NCBI GenBank assembly: GCA_964035545.1
Contig: CAXIUT010000212.1
Location: forward strand, 1-25,662
Length of the DNA stretch: 25,662 bases
Source: Bugula neritina
Lineage: Eukaryota; Bryozoa; Gymnolaemata; Cheilostomatida; Bugulidae
Direction: 5' to 3'
Position 1 is the first letter of the stretch, and each line of letters begins with the position of its first letter. The position numbers and the translations under genes were made by a program. The notes beneath the pieces were generated by a model, which saw nothing but the letters and a program-made list of their open reading frames with translations, had not been told where the DNA came from and searched no databases. Positions 10,474 through 20,798 of the stretch are shown in pieces.

Positions 10474-11981
10474 TCAATATTATCCAGTCAAATTTCTTAT
10501 AAATCTATTCTTACTCCAATAATCTTGTCTTAGATCATTACAGTAAGATAAAGGAAGAATTCTACTTTTATCTGTACTTTGTTCTATCAATTTATCAGCT
10601 GTATTTCTCAACATTTATATTCTAGCTATCATAATTCTTTTATATTTTTACCTTCCTTAAGAATTACTAAAATCTATCTGTAAAAACTATGATAAAATAT
10701 ATGACTTCTTAGGCTTCATCTCCTTGCATTAAGCGTATTTGTACTTATGATCACAGGAAGAACATTGAATTCTTAGATTTTACTCTATATCTTTGCGAAT
10801 AATCAGTTCTCGTTTATGCCAGACATAAGAACAAAACACTGAAACAAGCATACCAGAATAGATACATATTGTAAAAACAAGAACAAATACTATAAAGAAT
10901 ATCAAACTTATAGGATTTGAACGGGCTGTCACCATAGTTGACTAGTAAGTCATGTTGTAGTAACATATATAAAAAAGAGAGAGAAAAGTTCTCCAGAAAG
11001 ATGAAAATTGACCAGAATAACGACTAAATACCACATATGCAAAAAGTGAAAAAGCTATTAAGAAGGGGCCAAAAGATATAAATAAACGACCTATCATGGC
11101 ATATGATTGTCCCAATAGAAAACTAAGATTATAATCATCATCTTTAAGATAAAAACGAACAGAACACAACCAAGCACAGCAACAAGTAATTCCATCAAAA
11201 ATAAAAATAACCTAAAATGAAATAGCCTAAGAAAATGCCAAAACAGAGGTAAGTACCAAGAAGACACTCAGGAAATAGTACATCCAGTTGTATATTCTTC
11301 TTTATGATCTATAAACAAACTACCATAATATCAATGTTCCTAGGAGCATTCCAACAATGAAAGTGGGGATATGTTGGTTGGCAAGATGCATTTGTTGATG
11401 AGAAAGCAGATGAACAAAAATAGATGTATCTGAAAAGGGCTAAATAATAAACAAAATACTTCTACTTGAAGTGTTATATCCCAGAAATGTTCTGAACCAA
11501 GATTGATATCGTTAAAATGAAAGAATAGCACTTGTATTTGATTGAGAACTTCTTTAATTTATATCAAATCGTCAAAATCAAAAGGCTATTCTAGTCCATC
11601 AGCAAGATTCCATTCATAAGTATCAGTACTACCATTTTTATAGACTAATTATAAATTTCTAAGAGTTTTATTGATTTATATCTGATCAAATATCCCATAG
11701 GTCAGTAACTACATATTGCCCAATCTATTTCTCATTCTTTGCATAAAACTTTGTACATCCTATAACAAATAATACTCATTGATTGGATAGTTATTCATGT
11801 ATTGTCCAAACCAGTAAACATCGATGATATCATGTTAGAGTATATGATAGTTAAGAGCTCTATAAAAGTTACGATTATGATCTAGAAGTTCTACGCTTAC
11901 GTTCCAGACAAGAAAGGAGGTTACTAGAATAGCTGGTATTATGATAAAGAAATGGAGAGTAACCGATCGATGTGAAATCAT
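10474..11981 (-). CDS. Polycystin/TRPP-like cation channel
   Basis: 495 aa with one 20-nt intron (11440-11459). One membrane segment at about 8-28 is followed by about 170 lumenal or extracellular residues, then a bundle of five further segments, the 1+5 plan of polycystin and mucolipin channels. The last third resembles the S5-pore-S6 block: FLLGQSYAMIGRLFISFGPF, then FSSFWRTFLSLFYICYYNMT as the pore helix, then SLIFFIVFVLVFTICIYSGM. The family forms calcium-permeable cation channels, in ciliates often ciliary. It is shorter than animal PKD2 and lacks an EF-hand tail. A Cys/His cluster (CSSCDHKYKYAEC) sits in the cytosolic tail. Confidence 0.78.
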
Positions 11982-12106
11982 TATTTAATATTCATTAAGG
12001 CGATTAATAATAATTTTTGATATTTTTGTAATAATAGTGATAATAATTGATGATAAATAGGTTAACTACAAACATATTAAAACTCACGTTTAGACCAAAT
12101 TACAAC

Positions 12107-12706
12107 ATGAGTATGCTAAGCGACTATCTAAATAAAAAAAATATGAAAAAACAAGAAACCTAATTCAAAAAATAAATGGAATATCTTGCTAATAAACCCA
12201 ATTTCACTTTGATGGACTATAAACAAAGAGTAGAAGACTAACTGTCTAAAATGAAATCACGTAAAAATTGATTTATAAAGAGTTTAAAAATAAGTTTAGT
12301 AAAGACAATCTAGAACAATAAAAAAATTTATAAATGTAAAAAAAAGTACTAAATGGACTTTTCTAATAGGAACTAAATAATTAAAAAAAACTAAAATACT
12401 AATAAAAAAAATAAATAGCTTTAGTCACTCAACTTTCTCTTGATTTTGTAGCTAAAGTACTCTCTAAATTCGACTAATATAAAAACATGCATAAAGTGCT
12501 TAGATAAATGAGACTAAATAACTAGCCTCTGCCCTAGACATCCAAAGAACTCCAACAGCTCTATTTGATGAATTCAGTTGCCAGATAAAATAAAAAATTC
12601 AAATACTATCAATATAAATAGGTATTATTGATGTTTTATTTAGCACAATCAAATTTAAAAAAATAGACAAATGAAGAAGACACACGATCAAGGATACTTC
12701 TTTTGA
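12107..12706 (+). CDS. Basic helical protein of unknown function
   Basis: 185 aa after two introns: 12261-12280 (20 nt) and 12622-12643 (22 nt, GTA...TAG). Lys/Glu/Gln-rich and mostly helical (MEYLANKPNFTLMDYKERVE near the N-terminus), ending KKTHDQGYFF. No signal peptide or membrane segment. I do not recognise the family. Without the second intron the frame would run on across the antisense of the Der gene, which supports that intron. Its TGA (12704-12706) abuts the stop of the Der-like gene on the other strand. Confidence 0.65.
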
Positions 12707-14469
12707 TCATAAACCAAAATTACCATATTTCTTCCTTAATTATTACATCTTTTCATGAACCACTGATTTCTTACGAGTTTTTGGCTTCACCCTTTTGTTC
12801 TATCGGTTATTTGTACTTCTCAAAGTCAAACGTAAAGGAACTCCATCCATCTTAAATTCGTTAGCCAAGTTCCGAAGAAGAAATCGTTCATAGTAAGGTT
12901 CAAAGAGATCTTTAGCATTTAGAAAAAATATGAAGTGAGGAGGTCTCACTCTAGCCTGAATGAGATAGTTTATTTTTAAGTTGTGATCTCTATCTCTGGG
13001 CAAAAGTTGAAGTTTTTTAAAATTTTAAAGCCAATCATTCAGCAAACCAGTAGTTATACGAGTATTCCATTTATCATATGTGACCAATACTTTATCTAAA
13101 AGTTCAGGCATGCCTGCTCCCAACTTGGCGCTAATATAAACCAATGGATTGCCATGCAACTAACCCAATTTTTTCTAAATCTGTTTCAACAAATAGTTTT
13201 TAGCTTTATATTTATACTGCTCCTTAACTACCTACCACTTATTCACTGCTATCAGCACAGGTCTTCCCTCTTCAAGAACAGATCTTATCAAAGCAAAATC
13301 GTCCAAGACCATTGATGAAAAAGCATCCATGATATATACTACTACATGACTTTACTTTACATGCAATTTTGTACTAATTTGTACTTTTCTGAGATACTAT
13401 TCATCATGCTAACTTATATTAGGTGTATCTAATCCTGCAGTATCAATTAACTCGATCTTTCTATCTTTATAATCAATACGAGCTCTTATGCTATCTCTTG
13501 TAGTATGAGGTATTTCAGATACAACAACTCTTTACTACCCTAAAAGCTAATTGATTAAAGTTGATTTTCCTACATTTGGACGACCAATTAGACATATCTT
13601 TATGGTTCCACCTAATCGAAGGTTTTTAGAATTTGTGCCTCTACTAGTTGAAAACATCTATTAAGGACGGATAAATGCTGATTAGTAATTTTATCCATCT
13701 AAAGCCTCATTTTATTATGGATTTGGATTTATTCTTCTAAAATCTCTTTACCACTATCCAGGACTAAACTATTTCTATTCACTTAAAGTATTTACTTGTG
13801 TTCTAAGTTATTTAACTAAGTTTTAAAATTTATCTATCCTATTTTTTCTTTTTTATTAAAAATCTTATTTCATCTAAGTTGGAACACAATCATTGATATA
13901 ATTTAACAACTAAATAACTCCATTTCCATCATGTGTTGATACTGTGAAAGGCTATCCTAAACTTAAAAGAGAAGATTATCCAAACACTTATCCTTAATCA
14001 AAGAATCCATCGCATTTATTAAAAACTAATAATATTTTAGAATTCTTTCCAAAAACCTTCAAATACTGAGCAAATTCTTTTTATTCCTGAGTCACTGGCT
14101 TTTTAGAATCTACCACAAATAATATCAAATGAGATTCATGAATAGCTGAAATACATTGCTTAAATATTTACTACTTCAATGTATCACCCGACATACTACC
14201 TTTCTTCAGTAAATTGGCCTCAACTCCAGGAGTATCGATTAGTGAAACAAGACCCTACAATATAGGAAACTCCTTTCTATCTCGAGTAGTGCCTCGATGA
14301 GGATCAACAATAGCTATCTTCTCTCCTACTAAACTATTAAACAAACTGCTTTTACCACAGTTAGGAAGTCCAACCAGAGATACTCTAAACCTTCCTTAAC
14401 CAGATGCTCCACTTTTCCAAGGTCTGCTTACTGTTTAAATTTTTCTTTATTTTTCTTATTTTCTGACAT
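12707..14469 (-). CDS. der: Der/EngA-type double GTPase
   Basis: 580 aa (bacterial Der is about 440-490) with one 20-nt intron at 14412-14431 after 12 codons. First G domain: [19 protein letters not shown] spacer of about 100 residues follows, partly low complexity. Second G domain: [28 protein letters not shown]-like C-terminal domain ([34 protein letters not shown]) follows, then a basic tail (TRKKS). Der acts in assembly of the large ribosomal subunit in bacteria, so a nuclear copy most likely serves mitochondrial ribosomes; I cannot prove a targeting signal in the short N-terminus. The Asp of the second NKxD is Glu, encoded by TAG. Confidence 0.9.
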
Positions 14470-14623
14470 GGAGTTGTTCGATTTGTTCGGGAGTATGAAG
14501 AATAAGTTGAGAGCTTTTTGCTTTTCTTGAAAAGGTATAGATTGGTTGTAATTTACTTTTGAAAGAGATGAAGTTTGATATTACTCTTTTTAACATAAAA
14601 TAACTATGGTAGTCAAGACAAAA

Positions 14624-15913
14624 TCATTAATTTTGAGGAAATCGTGCCAGTGAATCTTCTAGCACCCTTACTCGCTCCTATCTTTCAGCCAAACGCTTGT
14701 TAAGTACCTTTACCATATCAGCATGATACCCTCCACGCTCTCCTTTCTCACTCTTCCCTCCGATCTTTAATCTTATTATTGTCTCATTTTTATCTTAAAG
14801 CATAGATTCTAACTAACTTATCTTTTTATCTGATTTCTCCTTCTGTTTATTCCATCCTTATTCTATCTTTTTGCTTTGATCATTAAATTTAGAAAGAACT
14901 TGTTATTGTTCAGTTAGTGCCAAGGACAAAGCTTCATTTACTCGAACTAAGATATCCATTTTACCTCCTATTTATTTCCACTATTGAGTCCTTTATTTAG
15001 CTGTTCCCACTCGCAACTCACTCAAATTGGTTGAATGCCAACTTAGTGAACTATTCAAGTTATCTATCTAGAATCTCATTCTCATAAGTTAAGCTTCTTG
15101 AGCTTCAGATAATGCTGTTTTTTAAGCCAATTGACGTTTAAGAGCAGCAATTTGATTACCAAGTAATACTTTTTATCCTCTCATAGTAGTATTATCTTTC
15201 TTTAGTCTTCTCTTTTATTATTAATCGCGTTAGTGTTTTTATTTGATTTCAGTATCAATGATTCTACTTCTCATTGTCTATATTTATTGATCTTTAGATT
15301 TTATTTCAATTTCATATGCGATAATCTTTTTCTTACATTAATCTATTTTAGCTGAAAGAGATTTCCAATTATTCTTTTATTTCTACAAAATCTGTAGCCT
15401 TTGAGTCATCTTTATACAACTTTAGCAATCACCTTTAGGAAAAGGAGAAGGGGCTGGTCTTTACTTTAACTATTAATCTTCTTATTTTTTTTAGAGGAAA
15501 GGAGATTGGCTACTTTGTGATTTTTTTCTTCTAGAACTTTTGATATCTTATTTATCTTATTTTAGTTTTTTAAACTTTTACGTCTGCTTAACCAGCTATC
15601 TCGCCATCTACTGCATTTATCCTTTATAAAAATTAACTATCTCTTAGAAATGTTTATTCGTTTCCATTATTTATCTGATTTGTAAATTGAATTGTCTTCT
15701 TAATTAGTATCCTTTCTTATCAACTATATCTTACTCATCTCGCTCAGTTTATTCTTAAATAATTGACATTTGTTTGGACAGAGGAGCATCAAAAGTCTTT
15801 TGAATCAGTTGTCTTTCACTAGATACTGAACGAGTCAAAGAGAAGAGAGGACCTGTAATTGCAGTTAGGTAATCTTCAATCAGAGATGATTAATAATTTT
15901 GTTTTTCAGACAT
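14624..15913 (-). CDS. Coiled-coil protein of unknown function
   Basis: Intronless, 429 aa, no in-frame TGA. Residues about 50-130 and 180-390 are rich in Glu, Lys, Gln and Leu with heptad-like spacing, for example KKIIAYEIEIKSKDQEIETM. A Ser/Pro-rich linker (SQSSQSPFL, RPAPSPFPKG) separates the two coils, and one CxxC pair (GDCESCIKM) sits near residue 160. No membrane segment. Such proteins are common in ciliate cytoskeleton and basal bodies, but nothing here identifies a family. It lies 58 bp downstream of the ZIP transporter start, in a run of minus-strand genes. Confidence 0.8.
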
Positions 15914-15971
15914 AACGCTCTTTTTGAAATACAAATTGATATAATTAAAAATATAAATAACTCTGATATGA

Positions 15972-16943
15972 TCATAATGTTTTATCTAAAGCTTTACTTT
16001 CCTACAACTTTTAAAACCAAACAATAAAAGTGATAAAAATATTAGCTATCAACACCATTAGTAATTTACATCGACCTAGCTTCACGAACTGCTCTTGCAA
16101 GACCTATCCCAATGAAATGTAAAGAAAAGTACCACCAGACATACTCATAAAGAAAGCCATCACAAAGATACCCTGATCAACAAGTAAACTTCCAACAAAT
16201 AACCCAAGAACATTCATACAACCCTGAATAGTAATCATCAACATTGTTAGACGTTTACTATATCCTTCTTTTTTGTACATCAGACCTAGAGTCAATCCCT
16301 AAGCCCATTTATGAACAATAATAGCAGTGGCAAGACTGAGAACTCCAATCGTACTTCTTTGAAGTCCTACAGCCAATGTTTAAAAAAATGCATGAATACT
16401 CATTCCTATTTGAAGAATAAATGGTTTCCAGTTTGTTTACTAAGGTTTATCTCCAGTCAATTTCTTTTATTACAACTTTTAACTTCCCTGAGGTTCTGAT
16501 TCAAGGTTATTTTGATATCCCTCGATAGTAGATTTTTTAAATTCCAAATCATCTGCTTCTTTCTCATTCCTCTAAGTCCTCCTTGGCTATGTAACATAAG
16601 ATAGTTCATATTAATGGTCATGCGAGTGTCTCATTAGAAGTTTATCTAAAAACATGATGATGAGCATAGTGGCGATGGCGATGATAACAGGTAGGGCAGA
16701 TTTGATAGTTTTAAGAAATTTAAATTGGGTATATTTGAAATATGAGTTAAAATGAGTCATAGATTCAGGTAGAACATCAAGCATAGCAATGGATAAGAAA
16801 AGAGTTCCAGAAAAGGTCATAGCCAAATCCATTATTTTTTTATTTCTAAAGCAAGTCAAAGATGAAATAAAGTTACCAAAGATAGTCACTTATAATAAAA
16901 AAACAACCATCAGAATCATTTTTACCACTAGCACCTTTTCCAT
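15972..16943 (-). CDS. ZIP-family (SLC39) divalent metal transporter
   Basis: Intronless, 323 aa, about eight membrane segments. Helices 4 and 5 carry the metal-site motifs IHAFFETLAVGLQRS and HKWAEGLTLGL, aligned with HSVFEGLAVGLQ of ZIP1-type proteins. The cytosolic loop after helix 3 has RHSHDH, a typical metal-binding His cluster. A third matching block is GGTFLYISLGEVLQE. The Glu residues of all three motifs are TAA or TAG, among the clearest evidence for the Glu code. By family it moves Zn2+ or Fe2+ into the cytosol. Its ATG lies 53 nt from an internal telomeric tract, which therefore occupies its 5' leader or promoter. Confidence 0.92.
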
Positions 16944-16984
16944 CAATTAATATATATAATCATAATTCAAAAGTATGAATATTA

Positions 16985-19189
16985 TCAATATAAACAGGGG
17001 TTGGGGTTGGGGTTGGGGTTGGGGTTGGGGTTGGGGTTGGGGTTGGGGTTGGGGTTGGGGTTGGGGTTGGGGCATTAATATTCTATATTCTTCTAAGAAT
17101 GCAAACTCATCTATTTCATTTCATTGTTTATCAACTTTCTCTCATTCTCAAGATCTCTCTCTAACTATCTCTTCTACTACATCAACGAACGATTTTTCTA
17201 TCTATACTATAACTATTGTTTCACTTGGGCAATCTGTCTCAGCCTTTATAACTAAAATTATATCTATATCTATGACTACTTCTATCGCTATTTCCTCTTT
17301 TATTTCATATATTACATACATAAATTTTATCCCTCATGTCTGTTCTAGCTATTATCAGAATCAAAATTAGGTTTCACTAGATAGATTTATTAATAATTTT
17401 ATGTTTTTATTCTATACTATTACATACTCTATTAGTTATTTCTTGCCTATGAATCGTTATAAACACTTTTAACCTCTCTAAACTAATCTTTTTTATCTAT
17501 TTGCTTTACAACTATTTCTTATTATCTTTTATTTCGCTTCTTTTATGAATTATTTCGAATATACCTCTTTATATTTTTTTAACACTACATTATCTACTTT
17601 GTATATTGCTCTATCTTAGAATTTTTATCCTTATTTACCGCTTTATTTGACTTGTTATTGCCTCTATTTCCAGCAAAACTATTAAACCTTCTATCTCTGG
17701 TACTAGAGGAGACTGATTGTCCGATCTTTTTTTAGATCATTTGGGATATTGGTCTCATTTGGCCATATTATCGATGTTGAGGACGAGTTCTAGAAGTTGT
17801 TGGTAAATATGTGTCTTTTACGAGTTTTTAATGTAAAGGAAAAGGTAAATTCATCTCTTATCCTAGGATATAAGTCTCAGTTTAAACCAAAGGAGGATTA
17901 GATTGAAGTTTAGTTTCAGGAATTTTGACATTTTATGTAAGTTTAGATGATTTTGAGATATTATTTTGATTTATTAAGGATAAATCTTTGTGAATTAATG
18001 TTTTTCCTTGATTTTCAGATTATTTCACTGGTTTATTGAAAGATACAACTTATTTTTTGGTTATTTCTTATGTTTTCTAATTTTATTTTTGATTAATATA
18101 AACAATATTATGATTTTTATTTGTATTTCTTTCTGGAATAGTAGATGAATCAAAAAATACTTTTCTAGGATGAATTCTTGTATCTATTGAATGAATAGAA
18201 CTCTCTTGACTATTGATATTGGATGGCATTTGGGCAGAATAATAGTTAAATGTATTTTAATTCGATATTAAGTTAGGATATCTAATACTTTTTTGAAGAA
18301 ATGTTGTTTTTTGGGATAATTGTGGTTGATTAAATGTAAAGTGGACTTTTTTTTGTTGAGAAATATGATTATGAGCTGCATGGGGAGAAGATTGAGGTCT
18401 AGATGATTATTTTATCATGTTATCTCGACTAATTAGCTGTTCTTTAGGCTGATTAGATATCATATTTGGTTATTTATATGTTTTATTGCTAAACTATACT
18501 GAAGAAGCTGATTTTTTATGTTTATTTTGTTGTTTTGAAACAGAATAATGCCAATCAACAATTAATTTATTTATTTATTCCATATTTATTACATTTTCCA
18601 AAGATCTAATATATTTTTAATCGATATTTCTACAAAATCCACTTTTTTGTATAAAAAGAAACACCTTAACCAAGCTATCAACCATTTATTTTTAACTACA
18701 CACCCTTTCCGCACAACATTTACCTTGATGAGAATTAATCCAAACTTTAGCATGATAATTTTATTCCTAATAAAAGATTTTATCCTAATTAACCTAAAAA
18801 AAACCATAGCATTCCTTCAAATACCTCACTCCTTACATAACATCTAAACAAATACACTTTTATTGATGACTATTTTTATTGATTCTTAAATAGTCACTAA
18901 TCCTATTTCCAAAATATTAAGTATAAACCATACTACTATATTGTTCCTCTTCAGTAGAACATGAACAGTTGGTGTTATTATTAGTGAAATAGATAAGTTT
19001 TATGATGTTGGGATGTTGTAGGTTAATTCTTTTAGAGAGCAGTTGGTTATGAAAGATTTGTTATTCAGAACAACTGAAGACCAGTTTTTGTTATTGAATA
19101 AGTTGGTTATTGAGGTCGTTTTTGATAAGGGATGGAGAGACATAATTCCAATTTTTAGTCAATATTGGTTGGCTTTAATTACTTCCCAT
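16985..19189 (-). CDS. Divergent protein-kinase-like protein ending in a telomere-encoded Asn-Pro tail
   Basis: One uninterrupted frame of 734 aa. Residues 1-230 resemble a degenerate kinase domain: LQHPNIIKLIYF matches the HPNI block after helix C, and VMEGVRYLKECYGFFEVNED matches the region before the catalytic loop. The HRD motif is absent and no DFG is visible, so it is probably a pseudokinase. Residues about 230-540 are polar and low complexity. About 540-700 is a Glu/Arg-rich coiled coil (LEYREKNRSLMEEKRELERD). The frame reaches the G4T2 tract at 17072 without a stop; the tract is read as Asn-Pro repeats and TGA comes 12 nt beyond it. The start is the first ATG after an upstream in-frame TGA. 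Confidence 0.72.
16997..17072. repeat. Internal telomeric tract 1, (GGGGTT)12GGGG
   Basis: 76 nt of perfect G4T2 repeat, G-rich on the plus strand as at the right telomere. It lies 53 nt upstream of the ZIP gene start and inside the 3' end of the kinase-like frame. Confidence 0.97.
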
Positions 19190-19228
19190 CTAATGTACGA
19201 TATTATCAATCGAATATTTTATTGATAA

Positions 19229-19612
19229 TCAATATCCTTCTAAATCAAACGATAGTGATAAAAGGATAAAAGATAAAGGATAAAAGATAATGGATAAGGA
19301 TAAAGGATAAAGGATAAAGTTTTAAATGATAATCAAAAAGATCAAATGGGATGCTGTTTTACAGAATAGCAATTCAAATTGTATCGATGATAGCTTTGAT
19401 CGCATATCTGTTCCATATTTTTGAGAATCACTAATCGTAAAAATTTACGAATATTGTTCTACCTGTTCTTAGAGGCAGTTAAAACCTAGCTATATTTAGA
19501 TTTGTTGAGCTGATCCTAGCAGTCTATCAAAGAGTTTATGGCAGATTGTTTCTTCTTTGTTCTTTATCTATTTGACATATTTATATTAATAGAATTATCG
19601 CAAAAATAACAT
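19229..19612 (-). CDS. Small protein of unknown function
   Basis: 127 aa, intronless. The first 85 residues look like a folded, helical protein (MLFLREFYEYKYVKEIKNKE, then LFDRLLGSAQQIEIELGF). The C-terminal part is hydrophobic (FILYPLSLSIIFYPLSF) and encoded by a GATAAA-type minisatellite, so the true C-terminus may differ. ATG lies 32 nt from internal telomeric tract 2, and the stop lies 39 bp upstream of the next gene, spacing typical here. No family recognised. The tail of the Rab frame overlaps its first 86 nt in another frame. Confidence 0.5.
19255..19319. repeat. GGATAAA-type minisatellite
   Basis: About nine imperfect copies of a GGATAAA/AGATAAA unit. It falls within the C-terminal coding part of the small gene at 19229-19612, where it gives a repeating hydrophobic Pro/Leu/Ser pattern. 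Confidence 0.85.
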
Positions 19613-20457
19613 AATTAATGGACATTATCAATATCATCCATGAAGGGGTTGGGGTTGGGGTTGGGGTTGGGGTTGGGGTTGGGGTTGGGGTTGGGGTTGG
19701 GGTTGGGGTTGGGGTTGGGACTGGTTTCTTCTTCGTCGATATTGTTATGTTCTCTTGCTTCTTAACCACCGGCTTGGGCACCTATTTATTTACCACTCCT
19801 TGAGTTTATTTCTTTTACTTAGGACTTTAACTTGGCAAACTTGATCCAGATCTAACATCCCCAGGAGAACTAGCAAACCAATTAATCCCCATCTTCTCCA
19901 TCTTATTCTTAGCTATTTCCATTCCAAATGTCTTAATCGTCTCATACACATTATCTCCTGTTTTAGCACTCACATCCGCTGTCTTATAGTGATGCTAGTC
20001 TATTAACTTTTGCACTCTCTACTTTAATATAATTGTACTTCTTTACTTACTACTCTGTCACAATCTGATTTATTCCCCAGAAGAAGCACCTTTACATTTT
20101 TATCACAGTAATTCTGGGCCTATGAAATCCAAAAAGTCTAAAGGTCATCAACGGAGGATGGCTCAGTGGTATCATAGACCATAATAATCCCATCAGTACC
20201 TTTATAATACGCTGATGTAATGGTTCTAAAACGCTATTGTCCAGCAGTGTCCCAAATTTGAAATTTAATACTTCTTCCATCTTGCTTTATGGTTTTAAAT
20301 CTTAATTTACTATAAAATACCTGAAGTCAACACCAATGGTAGTCAAGTAGTTCTATGTGAATTTATTTTATGCGAATTGCATAAGAAGTGAACTTTTCCC
20401 AACACCAGATCCCCCTATCAAGATCAATTTAACCAGTTGATCGTACTCCTTTATCAT
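19527..20457 (-). CDS. Rab-family small GTPase with unusual C-terminal extension
   Basis: Two 20-nt introns, 20301-20320 and 20019-20038. G motifs are complete: GGSGVGKSS, a Thr in switch I (YLTTIGVDF), WDTAGQERFR, GNKSD, and SAKTG. The Glu of DTAGQE is TAG, the best single proof of the Glu code. It resembles Rab1/Rab8/Rab35-type proteins of membrane traffic, but the subtype is uncertain. The frame has no stop after the G domain: it continues through a polar tail, through tract 2 as Pro-Thr repeats, then 39 more codons including a hydrophobic run (WMILIMSINYVIFAIILLI). Total 296 aa. No C-terminal prenylation cysteines are seen, which is abnormal for a Rab, so the real C-terminus is uncertain. 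Confidence 0.85.
19645..19719. repeat. Internal telomeric tract 2, (GGGGTT)12GGG
   Basis: 75 nt of perfect G4T2 repeat, same orientation as the right telomere. It lies 32 nt upstream of the small minus-strand gene (ATG at 19612) and within the open Rab frame, where it is read as Pro-Thr repeats. Confidence 0.97.
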
Positions 20458-20798
20458 ACTATCAGATTATATAATTCCTACTAACAAAGATAGTCAAATA
20501 AATCCAAAAACATACTAATCAATAAATAATAAATAAATATAAAGATTTCTATGAGAAATATCAAAATAAATCTAATTGCAAATGATAAACTCAAGTATCT
20601 GCTTTCAATTGTATATAAAATAAATAGATTATTCTATATTACTGGTAACAATCAAATGATTGATCTATAGAATGGATATGATCTATTGGGGTTGGGGTTG
20701 GGGTTGGGGTTGGGGTTGGGGTTGGGGTTGGGGTTGGGATTGTTTAATTTACTAAAACGTCATTTCAATTATCAATTTATTTTCATTAGATAAACCAC
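20458..20798. other. Divergent intergenic region holding telomeric tract 3
   Basis: 341 bp between the Rab start (minus) and the MYB start (plus). Apart from the G4T2 tract it is AT-rich with no gene; it must contain both promoters. Confidence 0.6.
20688..20738. repeat. Internal telomeric tract 3, (GGGGTT)8GGG
   Basis: 51 nt of perfect G4T2 repeat, same orientation as the right telomere, 60 nt upstream of the MYB start codon and 230 nt from the Rab start. This is the only tract that no gene frame enters. Confidence 0.97.

Noticed and set aside
16997-17072. Head-to-head chromosome fusion as the origin of the internal tract
   Set aside because: A fusion of two ends should give G4T2 followed by C4A2; all four tracts have one orientation only.
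16975-17370. Plus-strand ORF with Gly-Trp repeats through telomeric tract 1
   Set aside because: It is antisense to the kinase-like gene; the repeats come only from reading GGGGTT in one frame and the rest has no coding character.
19013-19225. Plus-strand ORF of 70 codons with plausible composition
   Set aside because: It is the antisense shadow of the N-terminal kinase-like coding sequence, whose minus frame contains the LQHPNIIKL block.
19618-19803. Plus-strand ORF with Gly-Val repeats through tract 2
   Set aside because: Short, antisense to the Rab tail and explained by the repeat itself.
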